A stretch of 64,000 nucleotides of DNA from JAHRAW01 sp965262585 (GCA_965262585.1 OZ253546.1:2046001-2110000); one strand, 5' to 3'; numbered from the stretch's first letter, positions 17,901-27,823 are shown. Translations and numbers: made by a program. Notes: generated by a model from the letters alone, not told the origin.

Positions 17901-20900
17901 TCATCCCCCGCGGCCCGTTTTATCGGTCGCTTCGATATTTTCCACTTTGGCGGTGGCGGCGAGGCCGCATACATCGGCGTTGGCTTGATTGCGGTCGAGT
18001 AGTCCTTTGGCGATTAGCGATAGTCCGCCGGAATAAAACGCTGCTGCCACTACCGCCCCGGTCTCTAGCAAGCGGCTGTTGTCGGCCTCGATTTTTGGCT
18101 TCGCAAGGGTGCCTCCCAGCCGCACGAATTTCGCCAGCGACGATGGATTGATACCAAATCCCTTGCGCGCTTTGGGGGAGATGAGGATTTTCAGCGACTC
18201 GTCACTCAGGTTGATGTCGCCCCCGCCCAGCAGCGTTACCCGATCGGTTTTCATCGCCAGACCGCTTTTGCTGACGGCCACTCCAGATTCGATGTCGAAT
18301 CTCAAAACGCCGCACTCGATGTTGATGTATTCGCCGATGGAGCGAAAAGGATTAATGATGGTTACGAGATTGGTGAAAATATCCCCGCCGACAAAGTTCA
18401 GGGTCTCGTTTTTCATCCGCGCATCATACAATCGCAGAAACACCCGCCCGCCGCCGTTGGTCGCCAGATCCGCCATGGATGCCCCGCTGGCGGTGAATTC
18501 AATGTCCGAATCAAAAGTCCCGCTGTCGACGAAATGGTCCTGCTGAAACGCCACCAGCCCTTCGGTGTCGAGATTTTTCCCGTGCATTTTGAACTCGGCG
18601 GAAAACGGCCGCACGGTGCCATCAACCATCAGGCTCATGTCCACATCTCCCTGCCCCATGCGGCCGTTGACGGTTTGCCGGAATGTGCCGTTATTTAGCC
18701 GCATCTGCATGCGCATATCGTGCAGGCTGATCAAATGGTTGCCGGCCTCGGTGGCGGTTAGATTAATGCGCCCGTTGAGTTTGTGAATCCAGTCGGTATG
18801 AATAGTGGCGCCGGAAAAAAATCGGGTTTTCCCGGTTGCCGGCGCCAGTATTTCCCGAAAATCGAACCGCTCGGAGCGCAGATCCGCCTCGACCTCAGGC
18901 ACCGCCCGCCCGTCTCCCGGCCACTGCCATACCATACTGCCGTTCACATCATTTTCGCCGATTTTCACATCCACGGCGAAGCGGCTGTGATTGGCGCCGG
19001 CGGCCACCATAACAACGCTGCCGGAAACCGGGTTGTGGGGATTGAAACTGGCGGCGGCCGGCCATTCCAGCGCGGCAACGCTGGGTGCATCAAATTTCAG
19101 TTCTATATTGTTGATGGCGATGGGGTCAAGGCGGTCAATGTCGCCGTGCAGCAGCATCGTCGCCGTATCTGAATCCAGCGAGACTAGGATATTTTTGATG
19201 CTGACCTCGCCGTGCCGTGCCGCCATATCCATAGACATGTCCAGCGTCCCGCCCTGTGGACGCGGAATATCCCAGTTGAGCGGCATATGTGAAACCGCCA
19301 TACCGCTGATATCCGCGTGCAAACTCGCATCCAGCGGCGCAAAAGCGGTCACTTCCCCGGCGAAGGACGCCCCGCTTCCCGCTTCCGGCGAGGTTGCTTG
19401 GAAATCCCGAATCCCCCAATCCGTAGCACTCAGGGAATACACATTCCCCGACGCCTTGAGGGGTATCACCGCATCCAGAAGCCTCGCCGACCGGGATTCG
19501 GCAAATAGTTCGTGCACTGGCTCGGGGGTAGTGAGAGTCATCTCCACCTTAAAATCCGCGTTCATGGATGCACCGAGATTGCGAATTTCCCCATCAGCGG
19601 CGAGTTCGACGGGTTCACCGGCCACCGATGCGGTGATGTCGGTGAAATGCAGCGCCCCGGCTTCATCGTCCTCAAACCGTGCCATAGCCCGCACCGGCCC
19701 GCTATGGGGCAATGCCCGGCCCGCCAGAGGTGGCAACTGTTGCAAGCCGTCGGCGCGCCCGCTGATGGCGAGGTCGATGCCGCGCAAGCGGTTTAACTCA
19801 GCGATGGTGCCGTTCACCGAGAAGTCGGCGCCGTAAACCCGGACGTTGAGTTGGTCCACGGTTGCGCGCAGGGAATCAGTGCTGAAATCGAGCGCGGCTT
19901 CCAGTTTGAGGTCCGACAACGGCGGCAACGCGGCGTCGAATAACGGCTGAAGGTATCTGCCGTCTTCGGCCTCGGCGATGATATAAAGATGTCCCGATGG
20001 CCGGTTGGTGAGTTCATTAATCGCCCCCGCCACCTTGATTTTCAGGGTTTCCCGTTCCAGCGATAGTTTCACATCGTTCAACCGCCAGCCACCCCGATCC
20101 CAGATCAGTTCGGCCTCGGCGGCCAGCGGGCCGATGGGGGATAACGCCCGCCCCGGCAATTCCTGCGCCACGCCGGAATGGCTGAAGGCTAATGAAACCG
20201 GCAATGATCCACGCCATTCGCCGTCCATGAAACCGATGGTGCCACGGGCGCGGGCGGACATACCGGCGTTTTCCAGTTTACCTTCCTCAATGCGCAGGTT
20301 CATATCTTGCGCCGAGCCGCTCAGCCGGGCGGTGAGGCCGACCGTCAGTTGCGCATCTGCATCCACCCCGGCGGCGGCGGTCAGCCACCCGGGCAGGGTA
20401 TGGTCGAGGTTTCCCAGCGTGGATAATTTCAAGTCCATGCCCGCGCGCGCGGTCACTCGGGCGATTTCCCCGCTGAAGGTGCTATGCAAGCCCCATTCCG
20501 TGGATTGTAATTCGATTTCTCGCAGTGCCAGCGTGCGGAGTGTTTGCGGCTGCAACAACCGCGCCCGGCCATGGACTATGCCGAGATTCGGCAACTTCCT
20601 CCCCGCCAACTCGGACAATTTGGCGGTATGCGCGACCTCCAAGTCCAGCATCAGGTCGATGTCGCGCCAGGTCAGCAAATCCCCGGCGTGGCCGGTGGCG
20701 CGGACATGATTATCCGGGTCGCCGACCCAGCCGGTTATGGACAACGGGGACGCTTGAAAAGTCACCAAAGTTTCCAGATTGGCAACAGTCGCGGATGCGG
20801 TAATCGGGGTTTCTTCGACCGCACCGCGAAAATCAACGGCTATCGGTTGGCCACGCCCGGCACTCTCGGCGCGCGCCCGATCAATGCGTACATCCCAGTG

Positions 20901-21404
20901 GCGATAGGGCGTGGCGATGTTGATTTCACCGTCCTTGATTTCCGCACCGGACACATCCAGCCGCCGTAGCCATGTGGTATTGGCGGTTTTGGAGCGCGTG
21001 CCGGAACCGAAAGCGCCAAGGTTATAAACCCCCGCCGAGTTTCTTTCGACCCACAGCCGGGGCCGTTCCAGGACGATTTCCTCGACGCGTAAATCACCGC
21101 GCAGCAAGGCCCACAAATTCACGCTGACCACCGCCTTGTCCACCTCCAACGCCCACGGCTGTGACGCCCAGTCGGCATTGGGATAGCGGATAGATTCGGC
21201 GGACAGCCGGGGCTTCATTCCGGCTGCCAGTTTTAAATCGCCGTCGATGATTAGTGGCCGTCCGGTGCGCGATTGGACGGCGTCGCTGATCTGTTCTTTA
21301 TACTGATTTGCATCAAAAATCAGCACCAAAAATCCAACCAACAAAAGCGGTATCGCGAGAATCACCGCCCCCGCCCCGGCAGCCCATTTCCACCGAACGC
21401 TCAT
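17901..21404 (-). CDS. Large AsmA-family protein
   Basis: The 1,167-residue protein has one membrane anchor near the N-terminus (AAGAGAVILAIPLLLVGFLVLIF). It then has a long beta-rich region typical of the AsmA/TamB/YhdP group, which is thought to span the periplasm and help move phospholipids to the outer membrane. The AsmA N-terminal signature is clear (GRPLIIDGDLKLAAG, YPNADWASQPWALEVDKAVVSVNLWALLRGDLRVEEIVLERP). The C-terminal part has the usual FDSDIEFTASGASMADLATNGGG. I start at ATG 21404, which overlaps the argC stop by one base (TGATG), so it is coupled to argC. The role is inferred from the family. Confidence 0.85.
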   Translation of the reverse strand: MSVRWKWAAGAGAVILAIPLLLVGFLVLIFDANQYKEQISDAVQSRTGRPLIIDGDLKLAAGMKPRLSAESIRYPNADWASQPWALEVDKAVVSVNLWALLRGDLRVEEIVLERPRLWVERNSAGVYNLGAFGSGTRSKTANTTWLRRLDVSGAEIKDGEINIATPYRHWDVRIDRARAESAGRGQPIAVDFRGAVEETPITASATVANLETLVTFQASPLSITGWVGDPDNHVRATGHAGDLLTWRDIDLMLDLEVAHTAKLSELAGRKLPNLGIVHGRARLLQPQTLRTLALREIELQSTEWGLHSTFSGEIARVTARAGMDLKLSTLGNLDHTLPGWLTAAAGVDADAQLTVGLTARLSGSAQDMNLRIEEGKLENAGMSARARGTIGFMDGEWRGSLPVSLAFSHSGVAQELPGRALSPIGPLAAEAELIWDRGGWRLNDVKLSLERETLKIKVAGAINELTNRPSGHLYIIAEAEDGRYLQPLFDAALPPLSDLKLEAALDFSTDSLRATVDQLNVRVYGADFSVNGTIAELNRLRGIDLAISGRADGLQQLPPLAGRALPHSGPVRAMARFEDDEAGALHFTDITASVAGEPVELAADGEIRNLGASMNADFKVEMTLTTPEPVHELFAESRSARLLDAVIPLKASGNVYSLSATDWGIRDFQATSPEAGSGASFAGEVTAFAPLDASLHADISGMAVSHMPLNWDIPRPQGGTLDMSMDMAARHGEVSIKNILVSLDSDTATMLLHGDIDRLDPIAINNIELKFDAPSVAALEWPAAASFNPHNPVSGSVVMVAAGANHSRFAVDVKIGENDVNGSMVWQWPGDGRAVPEVEADLRSERFDFREILAPATGKTRFFSGATIHTDWIHKLNGRINLTATEAGNHLISLHDMRMQMRLNNGTFRQTVNGRMGQGDVDMSLMVDGTVRPFSAEFKMHGKNLDTEGLVAFQQDHFVDSGTFDSDIEFTASGASMADLATNGGGRVFLRLYDARMKNETLNFVGGDIFTNLVTIINPFRSIGEYINIECGVLRFDIESGVAVSKSGLAMKTDRVTLLGGGDINLSDESLKILISPKARKGFGINPSSLAKFVRLGGTLAKPKIEADNSRLLETGAVVAAAFYSGGLSLIAKGLLDRNQANADVCGLAATAKVENIEATDKTGRGG

Positions 21405-22453
21405 CAAGGAACCAACGCCAACGCCTCGAGTCCGGCGGTCTCCGCCATACCGAACATCAGGTTCATATTCTGCACTGCTTGTCCGGCGGCGCCCTTGAGC
21501 AGGTTGTCTATCACCACCAGCACCACCACGGTATCGCCGCCTTGGGGACGATGAATCGCGATGCGGCAGGTATTGGCACCGCGCACGCTACGGGTATCGG
21601 GATGCGCACCGGCGGGCAGAACATCGACGAAAGGCTCCGCCGCAAATCGCTGTTCATACAATGCCTGCAAATCCACCTCGGTTTGCAGGAGGCGGCCGTA
21701 TAAAGTGGCGTGGATACCACGGATGATGGGGAGTAGATGGGGGGTGAACACCAGCCCCGCCGGGCGGCCCGCCAGTCGCTCCAGTTCTTGTTCCATTTCC
21801 GGCAGATGCCGATGGCCAGGCACGGCGTAGGCTTTGAACGATTCGGCGGCCTCGCCGAGGGCGGTTGCCAGACTGGCTTGCCGACCGGCACCGGAAACCC
21901 CGGATTTGGCGTCGGCAATCAGGTGATCCAGGTCAATCAGGCGGTTTTCGATGAGGGGCAGATAACCCAGTTGGACGGCGGTGGGATAACAGCCGGGATT
22001 GGCAACCAGTTGCGCTTTTCGAATCGCTTCGCGGTTGACTTCCGAAAGGCCGTATACCGCTTGCTCCAATAACGCCGGGCAGGCGTGGGGCATGCCATAC
22101 CATTTCTCCCACAGATGCGCATCACTAATCCGAAAGTCCGCCGACAAATCAATCAGTTTGACACCGGCGTCCAGCAGTTGTGGCGCATACTTCATCGCCA
22201 CGCCTTTGGGAGCGGCACTGAACACCACATCGCATTGCGCCAACGCCGATTGCTCCGGGAGCACGAACGCAAGATCAACCGCACCGCGCAACGACGGGAA
22301 AGTTTCCGCCACCGCCGTGCCGGCCAGCGTGCGCGAAGTGATGCATGTCGGCGTGGCGTGGGGATGGCGCGCCAGCAGACGCAGCAGTTCCAGCCCGGCG
22401 TAACCGGCACCGCCGATGATGCCAGATTTGATCGGTTTGGGTTTTGTATTCAT
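21404..22453 (-). CDS. argC: N-acetyl-gamma-glutamyl-phosphate reductase
   Basis: The 349-residue NADPH enzyme performs the third step of arginine synthesis. The nucleotide-binding GIIGGAGYAGLELLRLL is at residues 11-27, and the catalytic cysteine is Cys155 in ANPGCYPTA. His-containing AVPGHRHLPEMEQEL follows. It is divergent from yggS and is followed by the AsmA gene with a one-base overlap. No other arg genes are nearby. Confidence 0.95.
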   Translation of the reverse strand: MNTKPKPIKSGIIGGAGYAGLELLRLLARHPHATPTCITSRTLAGTAVAETFPSLRGAVDLAFVLPEQSALAQCDVVFSAAPKGVAMKYAPQLLDAGVKLIDLSADFRISDAHLWEKWYGMPHACPALLEQAVYGLSEVNREAIRKAQLVANPGCYPTAVQLGYLPLIENRLIDLDHLIADAKSGVSGAGRQASLATALGEAAESFKAYAVPGHRHLPEMEQELERLAGRPAGLVFTPHLLPIIRGIHATLYGRLLQTEVDLQALYEQRFAAEPFVDVLPAGAHPDTRSVRGANTCRIAIHRPQGGDTVVVLVVIDNLLKGAAGQAVQNMNLMFGMAETAGLEALALVP

Positions 22454-22624
22454 GGACGCTGAAAAATAAAAAAATCTGTGGCGATGGTGTTGTCGGGGCG
22501 GTTACTCGATTATTCGGTTACCCTGTTACAATGACCGGAACATCAGACAACGCCGCCCGAAAAAAATTAACTGACTATCTTGTAGTCTACTCTTATTTCC
22601 GCCAAAATTATAACGCCCACCCAG

Positions 22625-23365
22625 ATGCGATCCCGCTATTCCCACCTCACGGAAGAAATCGCACGGCTGACCGCCGCGTATCATCGCCCCGCCGGTGCGG
22701 TGCGGTTGGTCGCCGTCAGCAAGCGGCATAGCGTAGACAAGGTGGTGGAATTGGCGCGTCTGGGACAGCGGGATATGGCGGAAAATTACTTGCAAGAAGG
22801 CGTGGAAAAAATCCGGGCGGTGGGACAAGAGGTTGGCAAACCGCTATGCTGGCACTTTATCGGCCACATCCAAAGCCGCAAATGCCGCTTGATTGCGGAG
22901 CATTTCAGTTGGGTGCATACCGTTGACAGCCTCAAAGTTGCGAATAAACTAAACCATGCCCGGGCGGAAGCCAAAACGGAAGCCATAGCGGAAACTACGA
23001 ACAGCGACCCGTTACAAGTGTTCATTCAACTCAACCTCCACGGCGAAGCGTCAAAATCCGGCGTCTCCGAAGCGGAACTGCCGGCCCTCGCCGAAGCGGT
23101 GGCCGAATTACCCAACCTACGCCTGCGCGGCCTGATGATTATTCCCAAAATTGAAAAGACCCTGGAAAAACAGCGCATCGTGTTTCGCCGCTGCCGGGAA
23201 TTGCGAGACGAATTGAATGCGCGAGGTTTCGACCTCGACCATCTTTCCATGGGCATGAGCGACGATCTAGAAGCGGCCATCGCCGAAGGCGCCACCATGG
23301 TCAGAATCGGCACCGCCGTATTCGGCCCACGCCCGGCGAATCAGCCGAGTGGATTGGCAGATTAA
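22625..23365 (+). CDS. yggS: PLP homeostasis protein, YggS/PLPBP family
   Basis: The 246-residue PLP-binding protein buffers free pyridoxal phosphate and affects amino acid balance. The PLP lysine is Lys33 in LVAVSKRH. Family motifs WHFIGHIQSRK, (V/I)HTVDSLKVANKLN and LSMGMSDDLEAAIAEGATMVRIGTAVFG are present. It heads a yggS-proC-yggT cluster, a common proteobacterial arrangement, with proC 5 bp downstream. Confidence 0.93.
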   Translation: MRSRYSHLTEEIARLTAAYHRPAGAVRLVAVSKRHSVDKVVELARLGQRDMAENYLQEGVEKIRAVGQEVGKPLCWHFIGHIQSRKCRLIAEHFSWVHTVDSLKVANKLNHARAEAKTEAIAETTNSDPLQVFIQLNLHGEASKSGVSEAELPALAEAVAELPNLRLRGLMIIPKIEKTLEKQRIVFRRCRELRDELNARGFDLDHLSMGMSDDLEAAIAEGATMVRIGTAVFGPRPANQPSGLAD

Positions 23366-23370
23366 TTAAC

Positions 23371-24213
23371 ATGAACCCATCCATCCCAATCGCCTTTATC
23401 GGCGGCGGCAACATGGCCCTCAGCATAATCGGCGGGTTGGTCAATTCCCATTGGCCCGCCGACAAGTTATCGGTGTCGGACCCGCTCGCCGAGCGTCGGC
23501 AGGAATTGACTCAGCGGTTTGCCCTGAATGCTTTTCAAGACAACGCCGAATGCGCCGGGCGAGGCGAGGTCGTGGTGCTGGCGGTAAAACCCCAGTTCAT
23601 GAAGTCGGCGGTGAATTCGATCTCAGCGGTGTTGCAACGACAAAAGCCGCTGGTCATATCCATTGCCGCTGGAATTCGCGGTAACGATATACTGGATTGG
23701 GCTGGCGGGACGCTCGCGCTGGTGCGGGCAATGCCCAATACTCCGGCGTTGGTCAACGCCGGTATTGCCGGATTATTCGCCAATGAATCGGTCACCGCCG
23801 AACAGCGCACCATAGCGCAAACCATTCTGCAAGCCGTGGGGGAGACGGTGTGGGTGGAACAGGAATCACTCTTGAACGCCGTCACCGCCGTATCAGGAAG
23901 CGGGCCCGCCTATTTCTTCAAACTCATGGAATTGCTGGCGGACGGCGCAGTGCATCACGGGCTCGACCGAAAAACCGCCGACTCGCTCGCCATACAAACC
24001 GCCCTGGGCGCGGCAATGCTAGCCAAGCACAGCGAACAAACCCCGGCGGTGTTGCGCCGCCGAGTCACCTCTCCCGGCGGCGCCACTCAGGCGGCCCTCG
24101 AAAAAATGCAAGCCCTCGGCATGGACGACGCCGTAGCCCAGGGCATCACCGCTGCGCTGGAACGCTCCGAGCAACTCGGCAGCCAATTCAGCGGCAACTC
24201 CGGCGCATCCTAA
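23371..24213 (+). CDS. proC: Pyrroline-5-carboxylate reductase
   Basis: The 280-residue enzyme performs the last step of proline synthesis. It starts with the dinucleotide-binding FIGGGNMALSIIGGL and has the family signature AVSGSGPAYFF...EL, followed by the RRVTSPGGATQAAL catalytic region. The stop TAA overlaps the ATG of yggT by one base (TAATG), so the two are translationally coupled. Confidence 0.95.
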   Translation: MNPSIPIAFIGGGNMALSIIGGLVNSHWPADKLSVSDPLAERRQELTQRFALNAFQDNAECAGRGEVVVLAVKPQFMKSAVNSISAVLQRQKPLVISIAAGIRGNDILDWAGGTLALVRAMPNTPALVNAGIAGLFANESVTAEQRTIAQTILQAVGETVWVEQESLLNAVTAVSGSGPAYFFKLMELLADGAVHHGLDRKTADSLAIQTALGAAMLAKHSEQTPAVLRRRVTSPGGATQAALEKMQALGMDDAVAQGITAALERSEQLGSQFSGNSGAS

Positions 24214-24782
24214 TGCCCTACTTCCAAAACGCCCTGGCGACGCTCGGTGAAACCATCGTCGGTCTTTATCTGGTCGCGATGGTGCTGCGCTTTTTGCTGG
24301 AATTACTGCGGGTTGATTACCGCAATCCGCTGGTGCAAACCATCGTCACCGTTACCAACCCGCCGTTACGAGTGATGCGCCGCTTCGTGCCGGGATTATA
24401 CGGATTCGACCTCGCCGCACCGATCCTCATCTGGCTCCTCGAACTAGCCAAACTGGTGTTGCGATTGTGGGCCACCGATTACTCATTCAACTGGAGCGGC
24501 GCGCTGGTGTTAAGTTTCGCCGAAGGCTTGAACTCGGTGGTGTGGATCTTCCTCCTTGCGATTTTAATCCGCGTAATACTGAGTTGGGTCGCACCCGCCA
24601 CGAACCACCCGGCAGCGCGCGTCATCTACGGCCTAAGCGAACCGGTAATGCGGCCCTTCCGCCGCCTCCTCCCCTCCTTCGGCGGGCTGGATCTGTCGCC
24701 CATATTGACCTTAATGACCCTGCGATTCGTGCAACAACTGCTGCTAACCCCCCTCACAAATTTCGGCGCCGGTTTGCTTTGA
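24213..24782 (+). CDS. yggT: YggT family membrane protein
   Basis: The 189-residue inner membrane protein has two YggT repeats with about four to five membrane segments. The repeats show the family pairs LRFLLELLRVDYRNPLVQTIVTVTNPPLRVMRRFVPG and IRVILSW.AP.TNHPAARVIYGLSEPVMRPFRRLLPS. YggT proteins are linked to osmotic stress and cell envelope processes, but the biochemical role is not settled. The start ATG 24213 overlaps the proC stop. Confidence 0.88.
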   Translation: MPYFQNALATLGETIVGLYLVAMVLRFLLELLRVDYRNPLVQTIVTVTNPPLRVMRRFVPGLYGFDLAAPILIWLLELAKLVLRLWATDYSFNWSGALVLSFAEGLNSVVWIFLLAILIRVILSWVAPATNHPAARVIYGLSEPVMRPFRRLLPSFGGLDLSPILTLMTLRFVQQLLLTPLTNFGAGLL

Positions 24783-24799
24783 ATGCGCGGCTAACGCCG

Positions 24800-25170
24800 G
24801 TGCGTCGTCATTCCCGAACGATAGAAAAATAGGGAGCGCCAGCGAGCATATTTTTCATCGTATCGGGAATCCAGAAGGCTAATAATGAGTCGGATCTCGC
24901 CGAACACTGGATTCCCGCTTTCGCGAGAATAACGGCGTAGGGAGTCGGCTGTCGCCGGGCATGTTTTACTGGATTCCCGCTTTCGCGAGAATGACGGCGT
25001 AGGGAGTCGGCTGTCGCCGGCATGTTGTACTGGATTCCCGTGTCCCCCAACTCGTCATCCCCGCTGTCGCGTGAATAACGACTTGGCGGCACGAGAATGA
25101 CGGCCTGGGGAGTCGGCATTCGCCGGACATGTCTTACTGGATTCCCGCTTACGCGAGAATGACGAAGCGG
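24800..25170. repeat. Cluster of dispersed palindromic repeats
   Basis: The 389-bp gap between yggT and the ampG-like gene is almost entirely repeats. ATTCCCGCTTTCGCGAGAAT begins at 24911 and 24973, a partial copy at 25034, and a further ATTCCCGCTTACGCGAGAAT at 25141. The first three are spaced 61-62 bp apart and share AGGGAGTCGGCTGTCGCCGG between them. Loops are TTTC, the complement of the GAAA loop seen elsewhere. No gene is present. Confidence 0.85.
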
Positions 25171-25171
25171 G

Positions 25172-26761
25172 CTAGCGCAACTTCAATACACCCTGCACAC
25201 GCCCACGGGCGAGCCATGCAAGGCCGAGAACGGGGAGTCCTAGAACGGTGGTTAATATGAAGAATCGGTCGTAGCCCATAATCTCGACTATGGCGCCGGA
25301 GTATCCGCCGAGGGTTTTGGGGAGTAGCGTCATCAGCGAGGTGAAGATGGCGTATTGAACGGCGGTGAAGCGGATGTTGGTGAGGGCGGATAGAAACGCC
25401 ACGAATGCCGCGCTGGCGAGGCCCGCGGACAGGTTGTCGGCGCTGATGACGAAGTACAGCATGGGCAGGCTGTGGCCGGCGGCGGTCAGTGCCAGAAACA
25501 GGAGGTTGGTGAGCGCGGAAAGCAGCGCGCCCAGTAGCAGGATTTTCACGACATCATAGCGAAACACCAGAACGCCGCCGAGAAATCCACCGGCGATGGA
25601 CAAAAACAGGCCATAGGTTTTGGAAACCGTGGCGATCTCGATCTTGGTGAATCCCAAATCCTGATAAAACACATTGGAAATCACCCCGAGGACGATGTCG
25701 GAAATCCGATAAATGCCAATCAAAAGCAGCAACAGGCAGGCGGTGTCCCGGCCGTATCGCTCAAAAAAATCTTTCACCGGCCGCACATAACTTTGCGTCA
25801 CAACCGCCGCCTCCGCCCAACCCAGATGAATCAAGCCGTAGCACACCGCCGCGCTGAAACCCAACGCCAGAGATAATCTCAGAAATTCCACCGACAATCC
25901 CGCCAGCGCGCCGCCGATGGCCTGGGAAAGGATCGCTTTCAATTCACCGGCAACCCCGGAGGTGAACGCATAAGTTAGAACAAATCCGGCCACGGACAAT
26001 ATAAACAGGCGCAGTAATTGCATGGAATGTTTTACCGTCCGGGTGGGCGACTGAGTAGGCAAATCATCGGATTTTTTATCGGCGATGGGGGATGGTTCGG
26101 AAATCACCAGCGTGGCAGCGACCCCGATGGCCATCGCCACGGCCATCCACAGATAGGCATTGCGCCATGCCGGGTAGTGATAGTTTTCCGTGGTGGTGCC
26201 GTAATAACTCGCCACAAACAGCACCCCGGCACCGGCCACCAGCATGCCAATCCGGTAACCGGCGATGTACGAAGACGACATCATCGCCTGCAACTTCGGC
26301 GGGGCGGATTCGATGCGGTAGGCGTCGATAACGATGTCCTGAGTGGCGGCGGAAAACCCCAGCATCACCGCAAACACCGACATATATACCAGCACCTGCG
26401 GTCCCTCCTGCGGGTTTTGGGCGGCCATGCCGAGAATCGCCATAATCACCAGCAACTGCGCCAACAGCATCCAACTGCGACGCCTACCCAGCCAAGCACC
26501 CAGCAACGGCAGCGGCAACGTATCCACCAGCGGTGCCCATACAAACTTGAACGAATAGCCGAGTGCCGCCCAACTGAACATCGTCACCACCGAACGCTCC
26601 ACCCCGACTTCCCGCAGCCACAATGACAGCGAGGAAAATATCAACAGCAGCGGCAACCCGGAAGAAAATCCGAGGAACAGCATGGTGAGGACACGCGGAT
26701 GAACAAACGCCGCAAGCGTGTCCCGCCAATGGGTGGATTCGGTAGGCGTAGGCGATGTCAT
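25172..26761 (-). CDS. ampG: AmpG-like muropeptide permease (MFS)
   Basis: The 529-residue membrane protein has about 12 to 14 hydrophobic segments. Its N-terminal region matches AmpG well: RVLTMLFLGFSSGLPLLLIFSSLSLWLREVGVERS, then SWAALGYSFKFVWAPLVDTLPLP and WLGRRRSWMLL. AmpG imports anhydro-muropeptides for cell wall recycling. A central loop near residues 240-260 is longer than in some members. An acetyl-CoA transporter-like MFS role is the main alternative. Confidence 0.85.
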   Translation of the reverse strand: MTSPTPTESTHWRDTLAAFVHPRVLTMLFLGFSSGLPLLLIFSSLSLWLREVGVERSVVTMFSWAALGYSFKFVWAPLVDTLPLPLLGAWLGRRRSWMLLAQLLVIMAILGMAAQNPQEGPQVLVYMSVFAVMLGFSAATQDIVIDAYRIESAPPKLQAMMSSSYIAGYRIGMLVAGAGVLFVASYYGTTTENYHYPAWRNAYLWMAVAMAIGVAATLVISEPSPIADKKSDDLPTQSPTRTVKHSMQLLRLFILSVAGFVLTYAFTSGVAGELKAILSQAIGGALAGLSVEFLRLSLALGFSAAVCYGLIHLGWAEAAVVTQSYVRPVKDFFERYGRDTACLLLLLIGIYRISDIVLGVISNVFYQDLGFTKIEIATVSKTYGLFLSIAGGFLGGVLVFRYDVVKILLLGALLSALTNLLFLALTAAGHSLPMLYFVISADNLSAGLASAAFVAFLSALTNIRFTAVQYAIFTSLMTLLPKTLGGYSGAIVEIMGYDRFFILTTVLGLPVLGLAWLARGRVQGVLKLR

Positions 26762-26849
26762 TTGCTATTATTTTACGGACGGGGTGGAATGGTTTAGATT
26801 CAATTATAATACACCCGCCCGCCAACCGGACTGCGTGAGTATTCATCCA

Positions 26850-27521
26850 ATGAACCCCTTGAAATCTGAATTTGTCGAGTTATGCCTCGCCGCCGAAGTG
26901 CTTCGTTTCGGCGAATTCAAACTCAAATCCGGGCGGGTCAGCCCGTATTTTTTTAACGCCGGATTATTTAACCACGGCGCTTTGCTGGGGTCGGTTGCGC
27001 AGCATTACGCGCGCGTGATTGTCGAGAATGTCGGCGGCAATATCGACGGCGATTTCATGCTCTTCGGCCCCGCCTATAAGGGCATTCCCCTAGCCGTAGC
27101 CACAGCGTTGAAACTGGCCGACGATCACGGCCTGAATGTCGGCTGCGCCTTCAATCGCAAAGAAGCAAAAGACCACGGCGAAGGCGGCGGGCTGGTGGGC
27201 GCGGCACTGACCGGCAAGGTGGTAATCATCGACGATGTCATCACCGCGGGAACCTCAATCGGCCAATCGGTTGCGGCAATCCGGGCAACCGGCGCAGTGC
27301 CCCATTCGGTGGTAATCGCCCTCGACCGCGAGGAGATTGTAGAGCAGCAGCCAAAGCAACGGGAATGCTCGGCGGTGCAATATGTGCAACAAGAATACGG
27401 CATTCCGGTACACGCCATCATCACTTTGCGCGACTTGATTGAATACTTGGAGAATGATGAATCGGCGGGGGAATTTGCTGCCGCTATTAAGGTTTATCGG
27501 GAGAGGTATGGTAGCGACTGA
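26850..27521 (+). CDS. pyrE: Orotate phosphoribosyltransferase
   Basis: The 223-residue enzyme joins orotate and PRPP in pyrimidine synthesis. The start FVELCLAAEVLRFGEFKLKSGR and the FFNAGLFN segment are typical, and the PRPP-binding motif is VVIIDDVITAGTS. The ATG at 26850 gives the family length. A TATAAT at 26805-26810 lies 40 bp before it, but no good -35 is visible. pyrE is followed by a dispersed repeat and two tRNAs on the other strand. Confidence 0.95.
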   Translation: MNPLKSEFVELCLAAEVLRFGEFKLKSGRVSPYFFNAGLFNHGALLGSVAQHYARVIVENVGGNIDGDFMLFGPAYKGIPLAVATALKLADDHGLNVGCAFNRKEAKDHGEGGGLVGAALTGKVVIIDDVITAGTSIGQSVAAIRATGAVPHSVVIALDREEIVEQQPKQRECSAVQYVQQEYGIPVHAIITLRDLIEYLENDESAGEFAAAIKVYRERYGSD

Positions 27522-27530
27522 TGGTTGAGG

Positions 27531-27592
27531 AGCGGCTGGCGCCGGGGTTTGTTTTACTGGATTCCCGCCTACGCGGGAATGAAGACGGGTGG
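27531..27592. repeat. Dispersed palindromic repeat
   Basis: ATTCCCGCCTACGCGGGAAT at 27560-27579 is a full palindrome with 8-bp arms and a CTAC loop, preceded by the usual GGAGCGGCTGGCGCCGG...GTTTTACTGG flank. It lies between pyrE and tRNA-Arg. Confidence 0.85.
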
Positions 27593-27596
27593 GGAA

Positions 27597-27673
27597 TGGC
27601 GCGCCCGGAGAGATTCGAACTCCCGACCCCCTGGTTCGTAGCCAGGTACTCTATCCAACTGAGCTACGGGCGC
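27597..27673 (-). tRNA. tRNA-Arg(ACG)
   Basis: On the minus strand the sequence folds as a complete tRNA. The acceptor arms are GCGCCCG/CGGGCGC, the D-arm contains AGCTCAGTTGGATAGAG, and the T-arm is GTTCGAATC. The anticodon loop CTACGAA lies between CCTGG and CCAGG, so the anticodon is ACG. The 3' CCA is encoded (27597-27599 on the plus strand). Position 34 A would be edited to inosine to read CGU/CGC/CGA. Confidence 0.96.
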
Positions 27674-27692
27674 GTGGTTTGTTTGTGTGGGT

Positions 27693-27785
27693 TGGCGGAG
27701 AGAGAGGGATTCGAACCCTCGATGGGGCTACAAACCCCATACTCCCTTAGCAGGGGAGCGCCTTCAACCACTCGGCCATCTCTCC
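27693..27785 (-). tRNA. tRNA-Ser(GCT)
   Basis: On the minus strand the sequence folds as a class II tRNA of 93 nt with a long variable arm (GTATGGGGTTTGTAGCCCCA). The acceptor arms are GGAGAGA/TCTCTCC, the anticodon loop CTGCTAA lies between CTCCC and GGGAG, and CCA is encoded. Anticodon GCT reads AGC/AGU serine codons. It lies between csrA and tRNA-Arg, the same order as csrA-serV-arg genes in E. coli. Confidence 0.96.
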
Positions 27786-27823
27786 GTTGTTAGTGTCGCT
27801 CAACTTCCCGGTTTAGCCTGCTA

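Noticed and set aside
24800..25170. Repeat cluster as a CRISPR array
   Set aside because: Repeats are palindromic dispersed elements and the intervening sequences are themselves similar; no cas genes nearby.
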